Assembly: GCA_014529385.2 (NCBI GenBank)
Contig: CM043966.1
Location: forward strand, 39,054,037-39,118,036
Direction of reading: 5' to 3'
Source: Adiantum capillus-veneris
Taxonomy: Eukaryota > Streptophyta > Polypodiopsida > Polypodiales > Pteridaceae
Length of the DNA: 64,000 nucleotides
The position numbers were made by a program, and so were the translations under genes. The notes under the pieces are model-generated. The model saw only the letters and a list, made by a program, of their open reading frames with translations, ran no database searches and had not been told where the DNA came from. Shown here one piece after another: positions 54,961 to 64,000 of this stretch (position 1 is the first letter of the stretch; each line of letters begins with the position of its first letter).

Positions 54961-55337
54961 TAGATGTTTGCAGGACCTCCATGTCGGGAAGTGTCCATTA
55001 GATTAGGTTTTCCAGGTTGGGAACTCGTGCATAAATGGATTGTACAAGCGTTTTGATAGGTGTTGTTGCACTACGGTGAGCATCTGCCATGACGTGCATT
55101 TACTATTTGGTTAGAGGACTCCAGCGTCCGATGAGCCATTCCCCGCGTCGATCGGATTCTTGGATTGGCAGATCTGGGACAGTTTTCACCCAGAAACTTA
55201 GCCTTGGTCAAAGTTACCCCCCCCCACTTTGGTTCTCCTCATCGAGTTTCGCCAACGGCTTCTCAGACTCGCTAGGCGCGATTCACTCCAGCAGGAGAAC
55301 GATCTCTTTTCGCCTTCCTTTGCAGTAGCAGACATAG

Positions 55338-55924
55338 ATGGAAGCTCATGCTCTGCCGCAGAGGGACTTGGATAAAGTCTCCTCAACTGACCCCGCCGAG
55401 CCTACCATCCGACTTGCTCTGTTGTCAGCGGAGCAAGCGAGCCTTGGAGCGGAGTTGGAGTGCCTTCAAGCCACCTTTATTATCTATAAGATCATTGGCA
55501 GTAGTCCTAGCAGAGACGAGGTGCGCGGCCTCCTAAAAGCCCGTCTCCTAGCAGAGGTGGGAAAGTTTATTGACATACAGCTTCTCGGGCGAGGGTACCA
55601 CCAGATCAAGTTTGAAACTCCCGAGATGGCTGCCAAGGTTATTTTGATGAACTTGCTAGCCATCCGAGCAATCAGGGTTCATTTCTGACAGACGCCATGG
55701 CTTTGACCCAGGTTCACATGTTCTTGTCGAGAAAGCAGATCTACCCATTTTGGTTTGCTTCCCCGGCCTCAAGAGAGAGTACCACCGTCTTCTTTCTAGG
55801 ATTGGTTCTGAGATTGGGAGCGTCTTGGAGACTCCACGCACGACAGCTTCAGTTGCTGCCAAGGCTGCAGGTACACCCACAGTACGCGTCCTGGTTCAGG
55901 ATGCCCACACTCTCTGTCACAAAC
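55338..55924 (+). pseudogene. DUF4283-like protein fragment (LINE ORF1-type), frameshifted
   Basis: The frame from 55,338 begins MEAHALPQRDLDKVSSTDPA and reads LQATFIIYKIIGSSPSRDEV, LLGRGYHQIKFETPEMAAKV and ILMNLLAIRAIRVHF, like the first half of DUF4283. A +1 shift near 55,685 continues with DRRHGFDPGSHVLVEKADLP, ILVCFPGLKREYHRLLSRIG and VLETPRTTASVAAKAA, the second half (LP.W..LPGLP..Y...L..IG). In plants this domain is typical of non-LTR retrotransposon ORF1 proteins and their relatives. The sense ends at ~55,940, where the next LTR starts, so the 3' part was cut or separated. Confidence 0.6.
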
Positions 55925-56448
55925 TGTTGACGTGTTAAGCCACTGAACAACGGAGCTAACCTACAGATCTCGGCCAAGGAGCCTAAATCCTAGAAGAAGC
56001 AGTAGAAGAAGTTTTATCAACTTATAAAGTCTTACCGAGAGGCCTATTTTTAAAGAGAAGTTCCAACCAACTTATGGGCCCTCGTCCGATGGGGCCTTGG
56101 CAACCTAAAGACTGTAAATAAAGTTGCACACACATAGCATAGCAGCTAATGACGTGGCAGACAATACGGAATCCTGCAATTTACGTTGTCGTGCTGACGC
56201 GGCAGACAATACAAAATCTCACAATTTTCGTTGCTGTGCTTACGTGGCATCTGTAGGATTTCCGTAATTCACGCCGGCTGATTTTCAGTGCTAGCTGTTG
56301 GACCAGTTACTTTTGAGTTTGACTTCTTTTCATGTAAACTGCTTTTAGAGGCCAAGGGCCTTTAAACATCACCCATGGGCTCTCACTCTGGCAGTCTATC
56401 CGCGGGGGATGCAGAGTAGAGCCATGGGAGTTGTACAGAGTTCAAGCA
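55925..56448 (+). repeat. 5' LTR
   Basis: Aligns with 58,724-59,178, sharing GGCCAAGGAGCCTAAA-CC, GAGGCCTATTTTTAAAGAGA and GAGGCCAAGGGCCTT. It has ~70 bp more than its partner around 56,100-56,180. Confidence 0.85.
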
Positions 56449-57507
56449 TTATAAAGAAATACCGAAAGGGGCGCCAAGGTTTGGGACCAGTGCTTTCTTG
56501 GGGTGGAACTCTGTCCCTCCCCGTCTCGTGTCGTGCATCTCCTTCAATTCAGTTATTATTTGAAGTGCATAAAGTTGTTTAGTTTGTCCTTTTCTGATGG
56601 CACGTGGTGCCCATCTTTGTGACAGAAGTATCAGAGCTTCAGGCGTGTGCTTTTCTGAAAGATACCAGTCCTATCCAAGAGCAGATAGAGCAAGGTGGCG
56701 CTTCCAAAGTTTACTAGAAAGTTTATTCACTCCCACCCTTACTTCATCACGCATCGGGCGCACTCCCGTGCTCATCGCTCTATCTTACAGTGCATAAGTC
56801 ATAAAGATTTTGCATGAACATTGATGAGACCTTTAGAATGTCAGAAAAAGAGTTTTGCCAACCTAGAAGGAAATTGGCTAGACCGTCACTTGTCGAGAAG
56901 GATCAAAACTTTTTTTTCGAGCTGCCGTTTTTCTCAGAGGGAGTGCCATGCAGTTGTGGATGTCTATAGCCACCAAGCTGCACACTCCAAGGACTTGGCA
57001 AGCTTTCAAGAATTTTTTGCCTAAAGTTATATGGTTTCTGACAGCTTCTAGCAGAGTGGGGTATCCTGAAATGCTTGCCACGGAAACCCTAGCAAATTAC
57101 AACTTGGAGGTCCGGTGTGACTGTTATGTCTTGGGACTACCATCACCGCCACAAGAACACTTTCTGTCGAGGCTTGTTTTGACTATTCGAGAACTTATGG
57201 ACCATGCTGCAGTCGGTTACAACCTTATGGAATAAATCTAACCCTAATCTTGCTGTAGGCTTTAGGATGGAAAGCCAGTCGTCTTTTCGAGCTCAACAGA
57301 TGTGGAGATTGCTTTTTAAGTTTGAGTTCTGTTTGAGAACTTGTTTGGTGATCCTGTTTGGAATTTGTTTGAAATGGATGGTATTTGTTTTAAACCTGTC
57401 TTGGTGCCGATTTTAATTGTTTGACTCTGGTTTTAATACTGATTTCAAAGCTTGGTGATTTACTCCCGGGTGGAGTAGTGAGAAATGCTATTTTGGTATT
57501 GTGTGAA

Positions 57508-57617
57508 CCTCAGAACGACGCAGACGAGATGTCTGGGGAGCGTTTTGTAGTATGCTTGAAAACCTCGGAACGACGTAGACGGGATGTCTAGGGAGTGTTT
57601 TGTTGTATGCTCGAAAA
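57508..57617. repeat. 55-bp minisatellite, array 1
   Basis: Two complete 55-bp units (57,508-57,562 and 57,563-57,617) plus the start of a third: CCTC-GAACGACG-AGACG, GATGTCT-GGGAG-GTTTTGT, TGTATGCT-GAAAA. Confidence 0.9.
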
Positions 57618-57649
57618 CCTCCGAACTGTGAGAGTTGCGCGTGTGCGGA

Positions 57650-57652
<3 letters not shown>

Positions 57653-57715
<63 letters not shown>
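57653..57715. repeat. (GA)n microsatellite
   Basis: About 62 bp of GA between the two minisatellite arrays. Confidence 0.97.
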
Positions 57716-57718
<3 letters not shown>

Positions 57719-58013
57719 AATAGACCACAAACGCAAGATATAGTGAAGATGGGGCGATCAGCCCCCCATGACTACCATGAGCAGAAGACCCTCAGTACAA
57801 TGAGTATGTGAGTATGATCGTGGAAGTGGGTAATCCTCTTGGACCCATAAAAGGTGCCCAAGGGAGGTAGGGCAAAGCCTGGAAAAAGCCCCCACAACCC
57901 AACAAGAAAATAAATGAAATATATATGGGGCGCTCGGACAAGGTGGGCGGCCGGCCCCAAACTCAAGCGGCCGAACCAGGAGCAACCTAGACTATGGGTG
58001 GCCAGCATGAAGA

Positions 58014-58108
58014 CATACTAGTCGTACACATATGCCCTAGACTTGTGTGTGAATCCTCGGAGACTTACTAGCCATACACATATGCCCTAGACCTGTGTGT
58101 GAAGCAGC
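58014..58108. repeat. ~47-bp tandem duplication
   Basis: ACTAG(T/C)C(G/A)TACACATATG followed by CCCTAGAC(T/C)TGTGTGTGAA occurs twice in a row. Confidence 0.8.
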
Positions 58109-58126
58109 AAAGTGGTGTAAATGTAA

Positions 58127-58281
58127 CACGAACGACGTTGACGGGATGTCTGGGGAGCGTTTTGTTGTATGCTGGAAGACCTCCGAACGACGCAGATGGA
58201 TGTCTGGGGAGCGTTTGGTTGTATGCTTGAACCTCCAAGCAACGCAGGATGCGGTCTGGGGAGCGTTTGGTTGTACCAGTC
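58127..58281. repeat. 55-bp minisatellite, array 2
   Basis: Three units of 50-53 bp of the same family as array 1 (GAACGACG, GGATGTCTGGGGAGCGTTT, TTGTATGCT). Confidence 0.88.
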
Positions 58282-58473
58282 CTCTGAGCTCACGGCCCGG
58301 ACCTTTTTAGGTAATTTGTGGGGGGAGTGACGAGATAGTCGTTGAGTAGCTTCATATCGCAGACCATCTGTCTCGAGGGAGTGCTCACTGGTGTTGTTCG
58401 TTGTGTCTTGTAACATGCATATGTGAGCATTTGTGTTGCATTGTGATGTGCCAACCATTGAATATTCCTTTTT

Positions 58474-58610
58474 GGATGAGATGGTTCTGGGAAGTCAACG
58501 ACCTAGGAAATCAAGAGTTCCAATTTGGAATGAGACTCCTTATTGGATGAGATTCTTCTAGGAAGCCAACGACCTAGGAAAATAAGAGCTCTGATTTGGA
58601 ATGAGAAAAC
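58474..58610. repeat. ~68-bp tandem duplication
   Basis: TGGATGAGAT-TTCT-GGAAG, CAACGACCTAGGAAA and ATTTGGAATGAGA appear in two successive copies. Confidence 0.85.
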
Positions 58611-58723
58611 TGATTGTCCCTCAGAATGATCCTCGGAAGTTTTTGAGCTAACTTGAGTTGTTTTGCAGATATGCTGTAATCGCGGACGATTACTCTCTTT
58701 CAAGAAGGGGGGATGCCACAAAG

Positions 58724-59178
58724 TGCCGACGTGTCAAGCCACTGAAGAACGGAGTTAACCTACAAATCGCGGCCAAGGAGCCTAAACCCTAGAAGAAGCA
58801 ACAGAAGAAGTTTTACCAACTTATAAAGTCTTGCCGAGAGGCCTATTTTTAAAGAGAAGTTCCAACCAACCTATGGGACCTCGTCCGACGTGGCAAACAA
58901 TATGAAATCTTGCAATTTACGCTGCTATGCTGACGTGGCAGACAATACAAAATCCCGCAATTTATGATGTGTTGACGTGGCATTTGTATGGATTTCCGTA
59001 ACGTTGGCTGATTTTCAACGCTAGCTTTTGGACCATTTGCTTTTGATTTTGATTGCTTTTTATGTAAACTGCTTTTAGAGGCCAAGGGCCTTCAAATATC
59101 ACCCATGGGCTCTCACTCTGGTAGTCTACTCGTGGGGGATGCAGAGCAGAGCCATGGTAGTTATATTGAGCTCAACCA
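58724..59178 (+). repeat. 3' LTR
   Basis: Partner of 55,925-56,448, ending GAGCTCAACCA before a G run at 59,179. Confidence 0.85.
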
Positions 59179-59677
59179 GGGGGGGGGGGTGTGTGGGTGG
59201 GTGTGCTGGTGGCGGTGAAGCTGAGGTGGAAGGAGGCTCCTCAGCGAAATCCTGATGTAGAGGATCAAAACAGTTTTCCAGAGGAACCCAATGCTGCTAG
59301 ACTATCAGAGGTGGGGGTGGCGGTGGCGGTGTGACGAGCCCATCCTTGTCGACGGCGGCCGTGCTTCTACTGCCAGCCATCAGCTGGCTGGTCATTGGGC
59401 TCTGAAGAGGTGCTAGTGTGTGTGCCCTGGGTACTTGATTGCTGTGCCTAATTAGTCCTAGGAGGTTGAGCATGCGATGCAGGTCGAGATCTCCTATGAG
59501 GATAGGCCTTCGCTAGATGGCCCATCGGTTTTAAAATGAAACATCGGCTCGGGAGTCCCGAATACTCCCTCTGGCGGAGCCAGCCGCCACTCACCCTCCT
59601 AGGTAGGAGGACTACCTTCCGGAGAGCTATGCTTTACAGACATTGCTACGACTTCCCATAAAAGAATCCAAAGTTCA
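59179..59677. other. GC-rich spacer without a recognised gene
   Basis: A G run and GGTGGC triplets, then mixed sequence. No frame of note. Confidence 0.5.
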
Positions 59678-59756
59678 TGTCACAAACGGGAGCGCATAAC
59701 AATATAAAATAAACTCGGATAAATAGAATTTATCACTTAATACTGAAGCCAAAGGA

Positions 59757-59950
<194 letters not shown>

Positions 59951-60418
59951 AGATCGACACAGTACTGGGGACTAGAAGATGGGTTGGTCCCCCCCCTTAT
60001 AGAGAATCCTTTATTAGGGAGAATCTTTTTACAAGCACAAGAACCGGAGAAAACCCCTCCGTTCTAATTCTCTGACTCGATGGTCGTTCCTTCCCGTAAG
60101 GGAAATCCGAGAGACAAGCTCTCAATCCTTTTTCCGTCTGTACTCGGAGTCGAGACTCTGCAAACAATTTCTGATTCCGTTCCCGGAATTCCCAAGCGTA
60201 GGCCGAAGCCTTCTCGCTTCTCCTTCGCAATGAAGTACTTGCAAACACACACGCAAACACGCGACAACAATTCGTATGGCGAATCCACAATAGATACCTG
60301 TCGCTCTTGCGCGGGAAAAGCGACTTCCGTGCTTAGTCTCGCGATCTCTCGCGTCTTCTGGCGGCAGAGTCTTCTCTTGATGGCATTGGTAACCTCTTTT
60401 CAGTGAGGGCATGTGGTG

Positions 60419-60426
60419 CTTTTATA
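60419..60426 (-). promoter_or_regulatory. TATA box in LTR
   Basis: The minus strand reads GAGCTATAAAAGCACC, the likely promoter of the element. Confidence 0.6.
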
Positions 60427-60546
60427 GCTCCTTGACCACGGCATGAATAGCTGCTCGCGTAGAGATCGCGGTCGTTTTTTTTTTTTCTGTTCTACCCGAA
60501 ATAGAGAGAGAGAATTTGCTGGTTGGTTTTGTTGCTTTATTTTCTA

Positions 60547-60690
60547 AGTGGCTGTCCACTTATTAAGTGGACGGCCGGCATATTTTTAAAATTGGTATGA
60601 ACCTGCCCAAAAACCAAAAACTCTAATAAGTGGACAGCCGACATATTTTTAAAATTGGTATGAACCTGCCCAAAAACTCAATAAAACCTT
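60547..60690. repeat. ~63-bp tandem duplication
   Basis: TTATTAAGTGGAC/TAATAAGTGGAC, GCCG-CATATTTTTAAAATTG and GTATGAACCTGCCCAAAAAC occur in two successive copies. Confidence 0.88.
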
Positions 60691-60929
60691 ATAAGTTAAA
60701 AACAATGCTTTCACAGCACTTCCAGGCGTCCCTGGATGCAACCACATGCACGAATGCAATGCAAACATAGATTCCTCGCGGAAAAGCATCTGCACTTCCC
60801 GAAAAACTCGTTAAATATTCCGCTTTTTAAGAAAAGCTTCTCAGAACCCATCTTTATTCTTGTGCTTGCGTCTTTACGCGTATTCCTCTTTCCAGTTCGG
60901 ATTTCCTCTCGACTATGGATATCCCCTTT

Positions 60930-61215
60930 CTGATGCACCCGTCACCCACCTTGTGACGCATTAGGAATACCCATCACCTAGTCCTTTCCTACCGAACTTA
61001 CTGTACAATCCCCTTCACGATGCTCTATGTCACCCATCCTATGACGCATCAGAGATGTCCGTTCCCGGATGGTCGGATACTTCTTCCCGATGCTCCCTGT
61101 CACCCATCCGATGTGATGCATCAGAAGTACCCGTTCTTGGCGGCCTTACAGATATTCCCGTTCACAGTGCTCCCGTCATTACTTTCAATGACGCACTAGG
61201 AATACTCTGTACTCG
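60930..61215. repeat. Degenerate ~75-bp tandem repeats
   Basis: Four copies carry GATGC-C---GTCACCCA-C followed by GTGACGCAT-AG-AATACCCGTT-type text. A further pair, CCAATAATTCATTTAGAATTA, lies at 61,250-61,340. Confidence 0.75.
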
Positions 61216-61349
61216 GATGTCTCTAGTGAGAAAAACCCTCTCACTTAAAATTCCAATAATTCATTTAGAATTAGTTTCTTGGTGTTCCAAGCGAGAAAAC
61301 CCTCACTTATAAATCCAATAATTCATTTAGAATTATTTTTCTGTCAGAT

Positions 61350-63170
61350 AAAGCCAATTTAGCAACATCCCTCTCACTTATAAACAGTTGTCCTCAACTG
61401 TAGAGGTCCAACTGAACTGCCGGGGAGAAACCGAAAAATTTCAAATCTTGCTCAATGGTGAGTTGAGCCAGTCCTTTCTCAAAAGAGAACTTAGAAATTA
61501 AATTAAACAAAAATTCAATAATTCAATACTTACCTTACCAGTTCATGTCCTTCCTCTAGTACCTCGAGGATATCCTTCACCATTCATTAAACTTACGAGC
61601 CATGTAAGAACTCGTCATTGCGTCTTTCCGAGAATCTGTTAACTCAATTCCACCTTCTCAATCCCGAGAAGAATCATCCTCCTAAAAATAAATTTAGGTC
61701 TATGTCCTTGCGCATAACCTTGCGCTATTAGTCCTGAGGATATTAAATCTCTTGTGTACTCCCACATAGGGAATGCCCAAATTATAAGAGTATTAATCTT
61801 GATGTCTTCTTTCACAAACAAAGTGTGTGATCACCTTAAAGAAGGTTCTTGTTTCGGGCCGTCGCTCAACGTAGGCGGACGGTTCCAATCCGAAGATTCC
61901 TTGTGCACGGTGGCACTTCCTTCCAATTTTTTCCTCCTGCGAGTTATTACCACCAGCAGTGTTTTCCCGACGCCTATTAGCGTCTCTTCCTTACAAAATC
62001 ATCAAAAAATGATTCACCTTGCGAGCATCAATGACGACTTACAAAATCTCAGGCAGATAGGATTCTAGCCATAGCATTTTCTGAACGTACGTTCAAACCT
62101 AGTTCACAATAGAGTGAACCCTCTTTGATTCTCAGGGATGTTCTCCCATATGTAATTCTTACCATTTTGAAACGGTTGGCGAATTATATTCTTACGAACA
62201 GAATAGTTCTAATTTATTCCAGCAACGTGTAAATGCTACTTGACCTGCTCATGGAGAAACATATACCGCAACCAAAAGTTGCTACTGTAATGGTAAAAGC
62301 ACATAGCGTACTCAATGATCAACGACCATCAGAAAACCTCTTCTCCGTAGAGAAACTCAAATTCTGAACACATCTCAAATAGAGATTCTCGTGTCGGAGT
62401 ATCCTTGCGCACAAAAAGGCGCTCAAGAGAGTATAACAAACTCTCGTCGAGTTCCTTGGCATAGGTCTACATCTTCGTGTGTTATCCATGTACCCAAAGG
62501 TGTACATAAGTTTCAGTGAGCCTGGGAATTTACCTTCCCTTCGTAAGATCCTTAGAGCGAAGACGCTTAACCTGACGATCCCTTGGCTCAATCTTAGAGC
62601 AAAACCCGCTCATCAAATAAACTAGGATTTCAATCCTTCGATTCCTCGAGCACAGGCCGTAGTCTTCACTTGTTTCTTCCCTCGTAAAGAGAGTATTCCT
62701 TCACTTGTGCGAAAAGCACTACCATGTCTTCCCTTACCGGGTAGGGGGTGTGGGCTTAAAGAGTATTCAAGCTTAATGAAAGCTTTTCTTTGCTTGGAAA
62801 GCTCAGAATGGTTCCTTCATAATTTCCCTACCCGTAGGAGGAGGTAATCTATTCGAGAATTATCGGATACCAGAATCTAGATCAATAGTTGACCTTTCGG
62901 CTAGTTGAGCAAACCAATTCATCTTAGAAAACAATGTTTCAAATTGATCCTGCTCTCATAAACACTCCAGAGTGAGTAGTCCCGGTTAGACATAACCATA
63001 CCTCGTGCAAAAGAGCAAACAAGCACAATGCACTTTATGATTTCCGCAAAGATGTAACTTTGCTTGAAAACCTGCCCTCTCACTTAAAGTTCGAGGGTCT
63101 TTTATTCAAGAACTCAGGAGTTAGATTGAATTCCCTTGCTCCAAACTTTCTATGTTCAATAGTTCCCGTC
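61350..63170. other. Interior or U3 of the last element, no recognised gene
   Basis: Only short frames occur. The longest (62,591-62,319, minus) has no known motif. Text such as CTCTCACTTAAA and GAGAAACTC recurs but without clear period. Confidence 0.5.
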
Positions 63171-63173
63171 CCA

Positions 63174-63665
63174 CTACAGGGATTGGAATAACTCTACCAT
63201 CTGCTTGGAATAACTCGTGTTCCTATTGGGCAAACCGACCCCAATCTTCTTGGATGCCTTCCTCAAAAGCGTAGAGGAAAAAAATTTGTCTAAAAATTCA
63301 GCCTTGAATTGAATCCAAGTTTTGTTGTAAGTTCCTTGCAGAGCTTTGGTATACCACCAAGTACTTGCAATCCCCTTGACGTGTTTGGTCACATGTCTCA
63401 CCTTCAACGCTTTTCAGAAATTGCCGCCTGCAAAGACAACTTCAAATTGTCGAATAAAAGCGGTGGCTTTTGGGACATCTTCCCATCCGTCAAAAGTATC
63501 AAGCTTGACCAGAGTGTTCTGAGGTCTAAAGACCTTCTTGATTTCCTTCCCGAAATGACGGGATTTCTTGGCTATGGTTTTGGATTGATGTTCATGGATA
63601 TTTGCTAGATTTTGAAGGATTTTGAGCATTCCGCTCCTTGGATTCTCTAGGATCTTGAGCATCAT
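63174..63665 (-). pseudogene. gag of the last element (Ty3/gypsy type)
   Basis: 63,665-63,414 ends with VKLDTFDGWEDVPKATAFIR and QFEVVFAGG. After a frameshift, 63,407-63,174 gives VRHVTKHVKGIASTWWYTKA, LQGTYNKTWIQFKAEFLDKF and FSSTLLRKAS, the clear gag pattern (WW ... TW..FK..FL.KF). It begins ~200 bp after the primer site. No zinc knuckle follows before the text is lost. Confidence 0.8.
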
Positions 63666-63859
63666 GCTCTCGTCGCCTTTTCAGAGAATCCCAAGTCTTG
63701 TGTCGACTTCTTGCAAAGAGAAAAAAAATTTCCAACTCTGCAAGCTTTTTTCTTTTAGGACTTAGGTTTCCGCCTGCTTACTTCTCTCTTGGCTTGTCAT
63801 GGCTTCTTCCCGTATCTTCCTAGAGGAGTCCTCCTTTACAGAGAAAGAGAGGAGACCAT

Positions 63860-63871
63860 GCTTTGATACCA
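63860..63871 (-). promoter_or_regulatory. Primer binding site, initiator tRNA-Met type
   Basis: The minus strand reads TGGTATCAAAGC, one base from the canonical form and one base away from the LTR. Confidence 0.85.
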
Positions 63872-63872
63872 C

Positions 63873-63950
63873 TGTCACAACCGGGAGCGTATAACAATAT
63901 AAAATATACTCGGATAAATAGAATTTATCACTTAATACTGAAGCCAAAGG

Positions 63951-64000
<50 letters not shown>
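63873..64000 (-). repeat. Partial LTR (5' in element sense), continues beyond the window
   Basis: The first 85 bp match 59,678-59,762 almost exactly, then a short TA run and a GA run reach the window end. Confidence 0.9.

Larger units (their letters stand above)
56449..58723 (+). other. Interior of the minisatellite-rich LTR element
   Basis: The plus frame at 56,948-57,235 (HTPRTWQAFKNFLPKVIWFL, YNLEVRCDCYVLGLPSPPQE) might be a gag relic (TW..F...FLP). Nothing else is recognised. Tandem repeats fill 57,508-58,610. Confidence 0.4.
55925..59178 (+). mobile_element. LTR element with minisatellites and no recognised enzymes
   Basis: Direct repeats at 55,925-56,448 and 58,724-59,178 both start TG(T/C)(T/C)GACGTGT(T/C)AAGCCACTG and end CTCAACCA or TTCAAGCA. 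A purine tract AAGAAGGGGGGATG precedes the right LTR, so the plus strand is the sense strand. TATAAAG boxes lie at 56,023 and 58,822. The ~2.3-kb interior has one medium frame and several tandem repeats. A target duplication and a standard primer site were not found. Confidence 0.75.

Overview
The window is nuclear DNA of a large-genome vascular plant. It is full of decayed Ty1/copia and Ty3/gypsy LTR retrotransposons nested in one another, it has many long pure (CT/GA)n runs, and its only recognisable host gene fragment is a plant-type SAM methyltransferase exon with a normal GT donor. Lineage cannot be fixed from this sequence; a fern, gymnosperm or other big repeat-rich genome is my guess. 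No prokaryotic system, rRNA gene or CRISPR array is present.

Layout. (1) 1-12,388: two overlapping fragments of one copia family (1-1,008 and 10,556-12,388) bracket a ~9.5 kb element (1,034-10,553) with 20-bp terminal inverted repeats. It carries a decayed transposase-like frame and at least two further ORFs, each with its own TATATAAG box about 90 bp before the ATG. (2) 13,371-34,801: a plus-strand gypsy element (gag-PR-RT-RNase H-IN plus an extra 3' ORF), broken twice. A 12.8-kb minus-strand LTR element (14,696-27,483, exact GAAGG duplication) sits between its protease and RT, and a 2.27-kb element with ~490-bp LTRs (30,007-32,271, ATTTC duplication) sits inside its integrase. (3) 35,229-39,696: a second gypsy element on the minus strand, convergent with the first. 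(4) 41,817-47,800: a copia element with 5' LTR, Met-type primer site, gag and pol, interrupted by an antisense piece of a third gypsy family. (5) 48,171-51,427: a small minus-strand LTR element with unequal LTRs. (6) 51,430-53,133: a SINE-like tRNA-derived stretch and the first coding exon of an EEF1AKMT4/METTL13-like methyltransferase. (7) 54,100-64,000: unassigned frames, a DUF4283-like (LINE ORF1-type) fragment, a plus-strand LTR element rich in minisatellites (55,925-59,178), and a minus-strand LTR element running off the window end (59,678 to beyond 64,000).

The most unusual object is the 12.8-kb minus-strand element. It has intact LTRs, TATA boxes, a tRNA-Asp-type primer site and a polypurine tract, yet no reverse transcriptase or integrase. 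It encodes a gag with zinc knuckles and a long second ORF with coiled coils. Its two non-coding stretches carry a 22-bp palindrome repeated at ~284-bp spacing, in which one copy keeps perfect arms through a compensatory change. It must be mobilised by another element's enzymes, so a role of the palindrome in RNA structure, packaging or protein binding is a testable idea. The second most interesting object is the TIR element with several genes.

Almost every coding region here is broken by stops or frameshifts, so the genes do not work together today. The useful content is the order of nesting, the intact cis signals and the unassigned ORFs. Family assignments come from motif reading only; no database search was run.
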